Part shown: positions 12,401-25,999 of the stretch, in pieces
Numbering within the stretch: position 1 is the stretch's first letter
How the letters are laid out: each line of letters opens with the position of its first letter
NCBI GenBank assembly: GCA_910591455.2
Contig: OU342807.1
Location: 15,926,594-15,990,593 of the forward strand
DNA length: 64,000 nucleotides
Source: Pholis gunnellus
Lineage: Eukaryota; Chordata; Actinopteri; Perciformes; Pholidae
Direction of reading: 5' to 3'
The notes under the pieces: generated by a model
Told to the model about the DNA's origin: nothing
The model's input: the letters and a program-made list of their open reading frames with translations, nothing else
The model's database searches: none
Position numbers and translations under genes: made by a program

Positions 12401-15139
12401 AAAACCGCCCAACAATGATAATGACAATGATAAAATAGCTTCCTCTTGCATTTTCGAAGCTCTAATCTTGTATCCTTTTGTCATTTAATAATTGATCTCT
12501 TGCTAAATGCTAAACATGTATTTTTACATCATAATCCCTCTTTTTTTCTTTTCCTGTAAAGTGTAAAAATAGATTTGATGACTCATCTTGAACCCGGAGA
12601 GAGTTTACATATATTTATCCAATCAAATGGTAAAAACCCACCATCATATAAAACGGTACTTGACCCTCAGCTATTGAGTACAGCGAGCAGAGCAATATAT
12701 CATAGTACCTAGTAGTAACTATAATTACTAACACTGAGTTATCATATAGTGGTAACTGTCTAGAAGAGATTCGTACACTGTACTCCCATTTAAAACATGT
12801 TTACTTTGTTTTACTTTGATCACGGCACTCGCTGCTTCGATCAAAACTTAATGAAAGAAGCGTTGTTGTGTATTAACCAGATGACCTGAGTCACAGCAAT
12901 ACTGATAGCAGCAACATGAGCAAACACCTGGTAACTATTTTAAGCAAACATATCAATCATAGATGTCCTAATATCATGTCAAAGCAAAACAGCGGATAAA
13001 AAGGGGAAAAAGATTTTCTGCCCATCTTCGAGTTTGACTCAGAGTCTGGAAGTAAATTCTTTCAGCATCTCCAGTGTGATTTATGTTTTAGGGTCTTGGC
13101 AGAAGATGGAGTTCTTTCACACAATTTTTGACTTTGCAATCTTCCCTCAGAGAGAACCGATTCCCCAAGACTTTGCAACTCGAGCAGTGCATCTGTAATT
13201 TTCCTTTCTGTCTTTCTAGTTGTTTTGAGTTTTGTGGTTTGACGTTTCTTTTTCTGGTTAGCTGCTGTTGGTACTGCACTATAGTCCAAGGATAGAAACT
13301 AAAACAGTTCATACACAAAGGTGTTTCCAGCACATATACAATCACAATGCATGCAGCTATATCTGCATATTTGCTTTATTAACGAAACAAACAACCACCA
13401 TCTTGTATGTTTGCATCAGGAGTGATCACGGTGTGATTCAGCGTTTTAGAGGTTATGATTATGTAATCAAAGTGCACTTGGCTGCTCTGGTCAGCAGTTT
13501 TGCAACATTCAGACTCCAGACAGACACTTGACACCAGAGACAAGCTCAGAGCCTTTCCCAGGAGGCCGTTCTGCTGCATGGTGTCATCATGCCGTTGCTC
13601 TTGAGACGGCTCAGATGACCTCGCATAACTCCTGCGATGAGGTCACTACAGATCCTAGATCAGTTGCACACAGTCTGAAACCTATTGACAACAAGCAGCT
13701 AATAATTCAAGTGATTTACGAATGATTTATCTTACTGCCAAGATGCTTTCTGGGATAATCCAGTCCAGACTTGTATTTGTGTATTACATCTCAGCTATAC
13801 AAGAAGTTAACAAGCAAAAGTTGTGCAAAGCTGGAGGACAAAACGTATGACACCAGCTCACCAACTGCTTACAACAGCATCATACGGCCTTCAGTACAGA
13901 GCAGAACAACATGGGCATAAAGTGGGTGTTTGAAATGACTGCATCTGCAAAACATAACAAGAGAGGTTCAGCATTAGTGTTTTCATAGTTTATTGATAAA
14001 ACCATCAATCTTTGATTTCATTGAAGAAAAGACAACACATTTAAATTTAGTTTCAATCTTGTTTTTATCAGATGTATTCATTGTTGCAAAGTCACACGTT
14101 AGATATAGATATTAATTATTTCAGCCCTGCTTTTAATTTCCTAGAGATTTACGCCCGATGATTGTTTCATTACTTTAAATAATTATTCCTCCCGCAGACA
14201 GACCGGACCATGAAAATATGCCCGTTGTAGAGATCCAGTGCAGCCTGCCATCCCACTGCATTATGATGAACAAGCAGCAGCTTGGAGGCTATAGGGTTTG
14301 CCTATGTGGATCCAGAGCGACACTCACATCTGGCCTGTGTACGTACACGTTTTTGAGTGTGTAGTAGCAGCAGCCCATGTTTGTGTGGTGATGTATAAGT
14401 GCCTGACTGTGTGTCCATAACTCAATAGTAGGACATTAAGGAAATAGTGTTAGGACAAAATGTATAGGACCCCAGAGAGGAGAGACCACCTGTCTTTGGT
14501 TACGCTTCAGGGCTCTATCAGTCTATTTTGTAATGATGTGGCTTCACCTGCTAATTTTATTCAGATAATCATTACACACTAATTTGTCAGTAATGAATAG
14601 TGACTAAGATGGGGAGCTCTAATGAACATTGTAGCTGTTGATTTTTATGTTGTTTGGCCGCAGAAACAAGCTCTCTACATACATCCATGGCTGATATGGT
14701 GAAATTGTTGGCAAACAGTTGTCTCTTTACACATCAAGCAGACATGGAGCAACATGAGCATTAAGAGTCATGCGTGTAATGTCAAGCTAATATTATGTAA
14801 AATATTCATAATCTTTTAGCTCTGGTTTTGGTCTCCACCAATTCCTCCGTGAAATATCCGCTTCTAGCTGCTAAATGCTTCACCTGCAAGTGGATGCGGT
14901 TTTTTGGGGAAATGTTCCTCTTAAAACAGCTGAGAGCAGCAAGCGAAGCAGAACAAGTTAAGAGAACCAAAACAAATATCTGAAAGATGCTGAACAGCAG
15001 AGTTGTTTGTCACTACAAGCGACCTCTATATTTGATCAATTGAAATGCAAATATCTGAATTATATAGTCACTTTAGGAATTACAATTTCCCCTGTAATAG
15101 GATTAATATGGGATCAGTAAACACATCACATCATTCAAC

Positions 15140-15320
15140 TCTACGTTAATGTTTAATTTATTCAAGAAGGGAAAATGCACATTCATTTACATGAGCCATC
15201 ATGTAAATGTATCCAGATTCAGCCATACAGGCTAATTTTCTGCAGGTTGATGGCATTACAAGAAACACACAACAGGACATAAGCATAACCCCAGTGTCGT
15301 CAAAAGCAATAGTATATATA
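15140..15320 (-). repeat. dispersed repeat fragment
   Basis: 'tttattcaagaagggaaaat' with 'gcacattcatttacatgagc', then 'aacaggacataagcataacc', resembles a widespread fish repeat read in reverse. Edges are approximate and the family was not assigned. Confidence 0.4.
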
Positions 15321-17439
15321 CAAAAATTAATTTAAAAAAAGCTTGTGTTCCTTTTCTTTCCTGTAAAGAATGAATAATATGCATACATGTCAAATGAGAG
15401 CAAATCCAGATTAAGATGAAACAATCCTGCAATGTTTTTCCAAACAGTTTTCATCTGAGGAGAGACCTTTGTTCTGCAGCAGGGTAAAATACAGTAACTT
15501 TGGAGGGAATTCCTACATTTTGTGTCCAGCATGCTGCATAATATTATGCATAGTGTACTGTATATTCAGTGTGTCACAGCTCAGAGTGCTAATGACTCAC
15601 CACCACTATCTTCACCAGTAATTAGGAAAATAAGTACAGATAAATGTGGCTAAATGAAGGCCAACTCTTACTTAAATAGGTGAGATTGATTGTTGTTCTT
15701 CTGAAGCAAAAGATGTCTAAATAGCGCTGTAATTTTCATTATCTTGTCACATAATACTCCTAATAACAGTACATGCCATTTATCAAACTATTTGGCATTA
15801 CCATAGTAGGCAATTTTCATCACTGAGCTATTTTAATCAATGCGCATTTCTTTTAGGAAGTGGTTATTGGTTCCACAGATGAGTGCAGATCAAGCTTTTT
15901 CTTTTTTTCTCGACAACTGCATTCGATTTGTATTGACTGCAGAGAGGAACTTAACAAACTAAATCAATTCTACTGCCCATTTTCATTGAAGAGGAAACCA
16001 TGTAAGTAATTGCAGTATTTGTAGGTCATTTCTCAGAAGCACATGAGAACAGTGAATGCTTTGGTTGCCTTATTTCACTCACTGGTGAGCTTAATACTGA
16101 GCAGCAACAGGATACCAAAACTGCATTTCTTAAATAAGCTGCCATGCCCAAATAGCCTGTGGTTGCTTTTCTGCTTTGAGTTTAGAACATGAACTTTTGT
16201 ACCAGCACAAGAATATTATTTGGCCTACAGAATATATCCTCTCTGTCAGACGTGGCCTGGGCTGATGTTGACATTTTTACTCGGCAAATGCAAGAAAACA
16301 ATCTGTGGCATTAAATTAGCGACTCGAGAGAGAGCCAGGGCAGATTGCCAGTACGTAACAGCACTGACACAGATGGACAGATATGACTCACATTCATATC
16401 CTCACATAATATAGAGAAAGGTGATGTGGCAGAGCACCACATTGCTTCTTTCAGGAGATAGGTGCTCGGCAAAAGTCACTCCACGCAAAATACCAGAGGA
16501 TAGAGGAAATCGGCAACAACCCAGTATCACCTGAAACCACTTATATAAAAAAAAAGAGTCGCTGCTTTCCTCCTTTATGACACATTAATGCATTTAAGGG
16601 AATATAGAGACCCCAGTCCACCTGGTTTGTGGTTGGACCCCAGTTGTCCCTGTTGTTAATAACTGTTCTGAATGTCCAGGTTGACCATATAAACAGATGT
16701 TCTGCCAGAAGCTCAGAAACAGGTCTCAGTAGCTTTGAAACAATAAATATCTTCTGTATAATCCCTGACATTTTCCAATCTCTCTGTCCAACTCTCACTC
16801 CTGATTTATTCATGATTCTCCTCCCCTAGCACCCCTCTACATTAACCAAATACAGTATATATATGAACGGGCCCAGGGAGAATACTATATTTCAGATGAA
16901 TGAGCTGAGAGATTTGATATTCAAAGCAAAAGGTCAAAGTCCCTCGATTTACACCCACTACTAATAGTTAAATGACACTAACACTGTATAATCTTACATG
17001 AACCATTTTTAACTTGGTAAGATACTGTGACAGGACACACTCAGACACTGTAGCTCTGCTCATTACAGAGGAGCGCCTCGGCCAAACAAAGCATGGAATG
17101 TGGGAAAGCAGTGAGCATTATGGTCTTGAAACCCCAACCAGTAGAACTTTTTTTTGTAGCAGACTTCTAAAAGAGTCCAAAATCATGTTTACAAGCAATT
17201 AGGAATAAAGAAAAGTCATGAAGAATTAAGGTGATAAAACAAGTTTGGCTTTTTGAGCTTGTTCAAAGCTGGAGGGCCTCCAACAGAAGGCTGAAACTAA
17301 TGTGGCCAGCTGAAACTAATACTAATAAATGTCAATCAAACATATTTAGTACACGCCCACACGGTCGTGATACGAGGTCCAATAAGACGGAGAAGTGAAT
17401 AAACCGGGGGGACCGTGAGTGTACAATAGGCTCTCTTTA

Positions 17440-17530
17440 TCTTAGATTAGATATAAAATGTATTGATCGCACACAGGGAAATACAGGGTCACAGCAGCAG
17501 AAGTACAAGAACAGATAAATTACATTTAAA
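17440..17530. repeat. dispersed repeat fragment (tattgatc type)
   Basis: 'gtattgatcgcacacaggga' followed by 'aatacagggtcacagcagca' is a diverged copy of a retroelement tail that is abundant in teleost genomes. Confidence 0.45.
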
Positions 17531-20367
17531 CTCTGAAATACTATATATTGATCATCTACTATATACAACTAAAGCATAAAAAAACACCATAAATAACTGA
17601 TGTGCGGTAAAGAGTAACTATATAGAGCATTATGACAAAAATAGTCACAAATAAAGTAAGAAGACATCGACGTTGCAATAAAATATTACATAAGAAAATG
17701 AGAGAAAGACATTGGCGGGTTAATAACGTAAAGCAGAAAAAGTAAAAAATGTCAAACTTGAGATAGGTACGGTCAAACAAAAATCAGGACAGCAATTCAT
17801 TTAAATGCTGCAGATTTGTTTTTCCATGTGTTCTGTCATCCTGAGCTGAGTCTAAATCTGAGTTGACATACAAAATTATGTCTATGTCTGCTATTTATAC
17901 TTAGATTAAAATCATCAGGGCTGTGCTGCACTGTGAACTCTCTGCCTGTAACTGATGCAAACTGAGCCTTTTTTTTTTTTAACCACAGGACAAGTAAACT
18001 GTACACACTGACTCAACCAAGTAATGCAAGTAAAGTCCAGGAAAGTCATACAGTACAGTACAATTGAGTGTTTAAACAATGATAGTTTTGCCTCTTGCAC
18101 TCATCGACACCTCAGTATGGTTCATCAGAGAGGGAGTCAGCAGAGCGACACGCAGACGGTGAAGAAGGTCCAGACGCAGTCGATAAACACTGAGTGAACA
18201 AGTAACACATGCGTGGTATTTTGAGGTTAAGACCCAGCTTGAAATTTAATTTGTGTCTGAAAATAAACACTGTATTATACCTCATAATTATTCCAAATAC
18301 AACTCCTAATTTATTTATAAGCATAGCAAAATCAAAATACCATCAGCGCAGTGTTACAGCAGTCCCACATTCCAGACACACCTTTTACACCAGGAGCCCT
18401 GTTTATGATAGATCAGATCAAAGTAATTTTGTGTAAAACTAAGCGTTAATCGTACTGAATAATAACAGCCATATTTGTAAGTTTGACATTAGTTGCTCTA
18501 CATTACAGTAAAAGTACACATTTGGAGTTTGTAAATAACTCTCACCCCTCAATGTGTCACATAAACACATGACTCCTCCAGGGTGCTGTGATGCTCAGCA
18601 GGACAGCACAAGCTCCAAATATGGAACCAAAAATATTTGGGAGCGACCAAAATCTCTAAAAGCTGGCTGTATGATTTTGTCTCTGTGATGTTTACACTGA
18701 TGCCTTGTTCAGCAGTGAGCACAGGCTAATGTGGCTGCCCGCCTCGTCTCGATCCCGCTGAGGGAACGAGCAGAGTTTGGCTCCTGAGCAGCATTTGACT
18801 CATGTTGTTTGGTAACAGATTGTTCACTCTCCTCTTTGATTTGTCTCACCGTGTTCAACGTCTGCGCTCTGTGGTCCTGGACCTCAAGGAGAGCCTTAAA
18901 CAATCAAAGCATGTTAAAGCGGAACATATTTTTAAACACACCTTTTTATGTAAGATTTAAGCACAAGAATAAGCCTTCAGTTTGATTCCTTTTTCCATTA
19001 ACAGCTTTATTTCCCACACTGACCATTATATGAGCAAACAAACCAATTGTGCACCATTGATAATCCTAAACATGTAAGTAACCAACACACAGGGACAGGG
19101 TAAGTCATGCCATAGATAACTCACTGCCACCAACTGACGAATGGTTTTTGAATCCCTGTGAGGTTGCAGGCAGACACTAATGACCTTTTCATGATGAATC
19201 TTGTTTACTCCCTGACGTCAGCTCTGTATCGGCAGACCTGTTGGTGGCATTTAAGTAATGGCTGGTAAGAAACGGTTCTATTTGTCCAAATTCAAGGCAG
19301 GACTGACTGCGTTCACAAACAAACAGGGTGGCTAACAGGTCAATTAGTCTCAATTTCTGACAGTGTCAACGCTGTCACACGCTGCTACTGCTACGCTTCA
19401 AAATCTCTCATGAGCTGTTTATAGACGGTCATGGAAGTCAGCCAGCAGACCCCACCCGCTCCCTTTGAGACTGGATGACAACAGTCCAATAATACAGTGT
19501 CCTCTCTTCGCCCACAGTACACAGAGGTCAGTCAACACATTTTTTTAATATCATGTCCTCGAGCTAGAAAGTATAACCGCCCCATTTCTGACCTGCAGAC
19601 AGACAATGTTTTTGCCTGTGAAAGTTCCTATAAATTCCCACAAGCCACTTAAGGACATGCTGCACCTCCCAATGTGCAAGTGCTGAAAATATTAATGTGT
19701 ATTGACTTATAAAAACAAAACCATCAAGCCTCATTCAAGCAAGAATCCACAGAAAAATAGAAAACACAATCTGAAATTGCGATACTGCAGATCTCATGTG
19801 GATTGTTTCAACAGAGTAGAGTGCAGCCAATGTGTCGGCCAAACTGCCAAACTGAATGAACACTGCTAACATCCATGAAACTTCCAGATTTTCAGCTTCA
19901 CACCCACTGAATCATCCATGTAGTTTCTTGATTTTCACCATCTCTTTCACCTCTCTGCTTCCTCTCCCCTCTCCCCACTGGGATCTGTGATTCATGGGTT
20001 CAAGTATTTCAGAAGCCCGTGGAGAGCCGAGGTCCAGGGTGAAGCCATCAGTGTGGTTGAGAAATGCAGAGCTGCTGCCTCGGGTGTGAAATATTCTTAC
20101 TGCGAAAACAAAGGACTGAAAATTCCCAGGAAGACAGAATAGAGAAAAAAAAACACTGTAGCCTACATTCATCCCTAGTGCACCTGTTGCACACCTTCAT
20201 GTTAGCTGATCTAGCTTGACGGTTTAGTAAACCTTGTTTCTGTTGTCAAGCAAGGCATGCAGTTTACAAGGCATGCATTTTAAGAAAAGCTATAGTCATG
20301 TTTTGAACAATGGCTCCTTAATTTTAGGTAGACAAACATGGCCTCTTAATCTCCAGTCTGCGGCAAG

Positions 20368-20476
20368 TATGAAGGCAAATCAATGTCAAAATCCGTGAGC
20401 ACAAATGAGGTCCCACGCCTGCATACTTGCAGCCTGCGTAGAGAGAACCATGCTTTGACATTGATTTTCCTTCATA
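20368..20476. repeat. inverted repeat with 23-bp arms and 63-base loop
   Basis: The arms at 20368-20390 and 20454-20476 match in inverted orientation at 22 of 23 positions. A second short inverted match lies close by (GCAAGTATG at 20363-20371 and CATACTTGC at 20422-20430). If transcribed, the whole would fold into a hairpin of about 109 nt. No known microRNA was recognised in it. Confidence 0.8.
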
Positions 20477-20946
20477 GTCAAGAGTTAATGTTAGTTGTAG
20501 CGAGCTCGCTAATTTAAGCTAATGTTAGCTCACCAAATTTGGCTGTTTCAAAGTGTATCATTTAAAAACATAAAGAATCTTGCAAAAAGGTCTTTAATAA
20601 ATGCACTTAGTGGTACATGATATCATGCAAAAAGGTTGAGGCTATAGCATGTCCCAGAGAAGAAGTTAGCATCTTCGCCAGTTGATTAACCACACAGGGA
20701 AAAAAAATAGAGAAAAGGATTTGTTCTTTTATTGCAATGTAATAGAACTTGTTAGTAGGCTACTATATATGACAAGAAATAATGGCAAGGTCAGACTGGT
20801 ATTTCTTTCTAATACAAACCTGGTTGACTCCATAACTTTAGTTTTGTTTATATTTTCAAACACTATGTCAGCTTACTGCTATCTCGGCTAACGTTGACTG
20901 GGGTGGGGAAAAGCTGCTAACGTTATTCTCTAAAGTTTAGAGAAAG

Positions 20947-20999
20947 GGAAGCCAATCCTGGAAGAGTTTAGAGTCTAAACTCTTCCAGGATTGGCTTCC
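20947..20999. repeat. perfect palindrome, 26-bp arms with one central base
   Basis: Bases 20947-20972 are exactly complementary, in reverse, to 20974-20999, with a single G between them. Pairing stops sharply at both outer ends. Such a perfect, loopless inverted duplication points to a recent event such as replication template switching, or to an assembly fold-back, rather than to an aged transposon end. Confidence 0.95.
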
Positions 21000-22175
21000 A
21001 CGCAGTGAGGATTGGATACTACAAAGTGGATGTGTTAGTTGTGAACGTGTCTTTTTTTAACGTAACCCGTACGTAGCCTTACAAAATAATGTAGTTATTT
21101 TTCATGTACTCCTTGGTCTTAATTGGTAGTGGTAGTCAGCTAGTTAGCTGGACATGCTATATGCTCGTATTAGAACTGATAAACTTGTTTAATCCATTCC
21201 TTACCTCCAAACCTTTCAAATTCAGAGTCAACTGCATAATGAGGATACCATACTGAAGGACACATCTGTTTCCATCTTTAACTTCGAGTTCAGCCTCAAA
21301 GATTGTCAACACGGTCACATAAATTGGAAAATTTATATATAATATCTAATGGGTTTTCAATGGCTGTTGCAATAAGTGTGGATATTCAGCAAATGTGGGC
21401 CAGAAACTACCTCCATTACCTGTTTTGTTACAGCTGTAAAGTTAAAACAGTTGGTTCATTCATCCCTCCGTATTAGCTTCATTTAGATTCCAGATATTTC
21501 AATAAAACCAGCCAGGCACAAGAACATACAGAAATAGCCAACATTAGCTGTACAGGCCATTTCATAATGGTTGGCTGGTCACTATGAGGGTGATCGCTTT
21601 GCACTTCAATGCATGCTTTATTTTCACACTGCCTTTTTCCAAAGCTGAACACCAGAGCACAAAGATGGACCTGAGTTCAAAGGGAAACGATCCTGTCAGA
21701 TTGGAAAGTGCTGTAATACAGATGTATATAAACAGCTGAGTTCAAAAGTCTGCTGAATGTCAAAGTCACTCTTCAGTTCCAGTTCCTGAGAATTATATTC
21801 AGAGTTTGTTTGGTATTTATTCTGACACAGTCCTAACAGCAACCATAAACATATTAAAGCCATTTGTTTTTAAGTTAGGATTTAAAAGAAGCTACTTTGA
21901 AAGGGCAGAGCTGAATGCAGTTTGGATAAAAGAGTTCACTGCTCTGTTGTTGTATTACCTCATCAACATTCATCCATATACTTAATCTAGCAGCATTTAA
22001 TGTGGCATATAAGCCACAATGAACGACTTTCTATGCCAACGCATTGTTAAAATTACAGTAACTCAGACAGGACTGGCTCACCTGTGTCGAACCAGCGCTT
22101 GATCTACTTCGGACTGACTTGAACTTCACTGAGAATTGGAGAGTGACAGTTGGCACACAAGAACTAGAAATATTC

Positions 22176-22362
22176 ACATTACAGTCATTTAGCAGACGCT
22201 TTTATACAAAGCAACTTACCTATCACATTTTTACACCATAGGCACAGCTACAGGAGCAATTTTGGGGTTAAGTCTCTTGCTCAAGGACACATCGACATGC
22301 AACTAGTGGAGCCGGGGATCGAACCGCCGATCCTTTGATGAAGGACTGCCCTGCTCTCCACT
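22176..22362 (-). mobile_element. tRNA-derived SINE
   Basis: Read on the minus strand, GGTTCGATCCCCGG matches a tRNA B box. It is followed by a body with 'gtccttgagcaagagactta' and the tail 'aaaagcgtctgctaaatgac', which is familiar from SINEs spread through many fish genomes. The element is noncoding and adjoins the solo-LTR candidate at 22382. Confidence 0.75.
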
Positions 22363-22381
22363 TATCCACAGTCACCCGGAA

Positions 22382-23372
22382 TGTTGGGATATGGTAGGAG
22401 CGTTTTAGGTTATCAGCAAGTATGAAAACTAAATTATTGTCCTCAATAGAATTATTAATGTCAATAAGGTTATTAACAAATGTTAATAATAACGGGGCAC
22501 CACCCGGAGATCAGGGACCAATAGCCAAACTATAAATTGACTCTCAAAATGGGTGTTCACTCAAAATGTCAATAGTCAAAGTACTATTCCACATTCAGAG
22601 TGAACAGTGAAGGTTTGAATTCGAGCACAGGCCACATATCCAGCTATAATTACAATACCTCACCGCCGCAGTAAAATACAAGAACTGTTTCTCTATCACA
22701 CAGAAACCCGACTGGCGAACTGAGATTCGGCAGCCGCGGTTCTGGTCTTTTAACTGATAATTACAGTTCCCAACCTTACTCGCGGTGACTGATCTAGCCA
22801 CAACACTATTACAGCAGCATGAAATACAACAGTAGTTTCATCACAGCACTAACGGAACTGGGCTATAACACAGCAACAGTACAGTAAACTTAGAACAAAA
22901 CAAAACAAGGCAACAAAAACACTATGACCTATTCTCTGCCCAGACACAAGCCTCTTACTCTAAGATGACTCTGTAGCGGTCAATGTGGTTCATCAAACTT
23001 CTTCATTAAATTCGGGATCCGGAGCTTCAGGCTGCACGGCGAAAAACCCTCCGTATGGTAAGTAAAGGGAATTTTTCTTCCTTACGACCTTCTTCTGCAG
23101 GTTAAAGTTGTCTTCCTCTCTTTCGGGATCCAAAACAGTCTATCCAAAACAGTCGATTTTTATAGTCTCAGTAACACCACAGGGAGCCCCCTGTGGTGCC
23201 TGTGGCCCTTGTCCAATGAGACCTTAGTGTTTGGACCAAAACTCACACGTAGGTGAGACTTAACGTCTGGTGGGGCTAGGTGGGATTTTAACCCAAATCA
23301 GGCTGTTGACTACCATGTAGGCCCATGTAGACCCAACTCCCTTTGTTCCAACCACATGGTGAAGTCCCAACA
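22382..23372 (-). mobile_element. probable solo LTR of an LTR retrotransposon
   Basis: The 991-base unit begins TGTTGGGA and ends TCCCAACA, an 8-bp perfect terminal inverted repeat with the TG...CA ends of retroviral-type LTRs. On the minus strand it has a TATA-like ACTATAAAAA about 215 bases in, as expected for a U3 promoter. No internal gag/pol sequence and no second LTR copy are next to it, so it would be a solo LTR left by recombination. The five bases on each side (CGGAA and GTAAG) do not match, so a target-site duplication is not supported. Confidence 0.6.
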
Positions 23373-24813
23373 GTAAGGTTTTTGTTTGAAACAGAGCTGT
23401 CACTGTGAGACTGATCATGTGCTCAGCAACTCCAGGAAGACCTTTATGCTCAAAGGATCATCATAGCCACACTGAATCACTTGTATTAATCACATTTACA
23501 AAGTCATTAATAGACAGATTCTCAATTCTGTCTCCTTCTTTATGATCAAAGGTTTGATGTTGGCATTCCGAGGGATTGTATATGGGTCATGATACTTTTC
23601 CCCTTATGTGAAATGCATTGAATGCCCAAATGATTTGGACTGCGTCCTTTTTTGTATGACTAAAATGTTTGTTGTTGCAAATATATTCCTTCCAAAAAAA
23701 CATTTGTCCCTCAGCATGAACACATTTCAGCATGGCCAGATTCATTACAAGTGCTAATTCAATAGAAGAGATGATAACAGGGCTATTTATTATCATAATC
23801 TGGCAGAGTCACTGGCCATATCTGGTTTAGACTGAAACATACGAGTCAGCGGTACAGATCTTTTCCTTTGTCTTCATTCTTTTGCAAGTGTAATTTACTG
23901 CTTTAAATACAGTTTTCTATTATTTTGTGAAGCCAGTGTTGATTTTGTTTATATAGTTGTAATCTAAAAACTGTTTGGTTTGCTTCTATGTTTTAAAGGT
24001 TTTATAGATTACGTCGCTACATTCAATCTACAATATACATTTGTTGATTGGTTTGTCACGCAATAACCTATATCATGAGGCAAAATATATTCGTACAATC
24101 TCAAACTTCAACATTACCATTGCAAACTATCAGTACTTACGATTGAATACCCCCAAAACTGGCCATATTATAATCCTTTCCCAAACAAGGTGGAGGATAC
24201 ACATGGATGTAACTTTAAAATGAATGTGTAAGTGGAACAACAGACAGGGTTTTTAATAATGATAGCATTTCGCCTCAAATATGAATGGAAGAAGAGAATG
24301 AGTAATGGCACTGCTGTAGTGAAATCCCAAAACACCATTCATAAAATAATCTATAGCTAAAGATACGTCACAGCGCCTAGAGCCATCTGATTACGTGCCC
24401 ACTGAGAGTACGAATGGAGGCCAACGTCTGGAGGACGTCTGATGCATCCTTTGTCTTCACGTTTGTGAAGTTAATCTTTTGAAGTTTTAAATTTAAGACC
24501 TTTCTAACTGTGTTTGGACTATTATCCATTTTAATATGTATTTATCACAGACACCTGCTCACAGTATGTGTGAAATGTGAAAAATCTCAAATTTTACCCA
24601 GATCTTGTAAACGAAACATTTGTTCCAGATGTTTTGAAGTATGGGTCACTTTGTGAGCACTCTGTGTTTTTAACAACCATCTGACCTGTGTGTGTTTTAA
24701 AACCACCCATCCTCTACTCATAAACTATTTATCCTGACCCATGGAAATATGAAATATGTATGTAAGATGTATATTTTTCTGAATTTGTTTCGTATTACAT
24801 ACAGCACAGATTT

Positions 24814-25333
24814 AAAGGGTAACTTGAGTATTTTTCAACCTGGACCCTATTTTTGCACGTTTTTTGTATTTAAGTGACTAATAAGGATCAATTCTAGGGG
24901 TCAAAAATGTAATGCTTTAACCAGCAACCACGAACGAGCTGCAAGGACAAGTGAGCAGTATCAATGTAACATTACGTCCACTTAGAGTGCTTGTTTTTGC
25001 CACTGACAGGCTCGACGTTGTCGAAATCATCTAAAAGTTCAACCATGACATTGAAAATCTTTTTTTTCCCCAAAGCTGTCGTCACCTCACAAGATTTCAG
25101 AACAAGACTTCTCCTCGAGCGAGACTCTTTCCATAGTGTTGTCAGATTTATAATAACCAACTCCAGCCTGTCAATGCCAAAAAAAAAGCACTTTAGTGGA
25201 TGTAAATAGGATTACAGGCAGTGAGCAGCTGTTGTCTACACTACAGCATTCTCGTTCAATACTGGACCAATTCCAGTCTCTAAAAGACAGTTAGACACAA
25301 AAACATGGGTGACAAATACAGAAGTTACCCTTT
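24814..25333. mobile_element. non-autonomous DNA transposon (MITE-like) with 12-bp perfect TIRs
   Basis: The 520-base element opens with AAAGGGTAACTT and closes with its exact inverse AAGTTACCCTTT. The inversion continues imperfectly inward (GAGTATTTTTCAACC against the inverse of GGGTGACAAATACAG, and a CATGGGTGAC region). The left end ('gtatttttcaacctggaccc') is a motif seen in many fish genomes. There is no transposase frame. A target-site duplication could not be identified. Confidence 0.7.
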
Positions 25334-25999
25334 CGAGCTTGCTTGAAACAACTTTTTCACCACATAAAATGTGTGTTGTACGAACCTTGTATAGACATTG
25401 CAGTGATTGGCTCAGAGTCTGGTTGTGGTGCAGCCTCTTGTGCCAAACATGTGGTTTAAGTTTAGTGGGTGAGAACGCCAGTGCACACCGACATCCTGTA
25501 ACTTTGTGGTAATACAGACATACATAGTCTACAACTAGTGGTTGTGGAGTACTGCTATGCCCCCAAGTACCCTTTCACTGATATTGTATCAGTGAGTTGA
25601 GTTTGCTGCTTTAACTTTCCATTGGATTTTGTGGAAATAACAAAATAAAGTGCACAAAGACAAATCCCTCTTCAGCTGCTCCTCTATGCTGACTAACTTC
25701 AATGCTGAAGTTGAAGTTCAACACTGTTGGGTTTCCATTGCAAAAGTTGCAGTAATCTCCTTTTCTCTGCAATGAATGTGATTTTAAATGAAATAAATCC
25801 ATACAAACTCAGAGATTGGAAGTTGGGAGTACAAACTAACGCCTTGACTCACTCCTGGACCAGCCTCTTTTGTCGAGCAGTGAAATCTATCCCATGAAGG
25901 TCTGGGGCTTCTGGGAAATGATGTTCGTTAAAGGATTAGGTCATAAGTACGTAAAAGTTACTAATTTACAGAATGAGGAGTTAATCTTTCAGTTTCACC

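Larger units (their letters stand above)
9741..20300. other. intergenic DNA without a recognisable gene (first part)
   Basis: Both strands were read for exon chains. Only short frames without family features were found; the longest is 120 codons (minus, 11274-11636), with no recognised motif. Visible structure is limited to a CA/CT microsatellite at 12351-12400 and dispersed-repeat fragments near 15140-15320 and 17440-17530. Regulatory elements cannot be excluded without comparison to other fish. Confidence 0.6.

Noticed and set aside
18709..18903. Minus-strand 45-base segment bounded by AG and GTGAGA that looks like a coiled-coil exon
   Set aside because: One very short putative exon with no neighbours is not enough to support a gene.
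19912..20172. Minus-strand frame preceded by a good-looking acceptor (GGGAATTTTCAG)
   Set aside because: The encoded 86 residues match no family I know, and no partner exon was found; left as chance.
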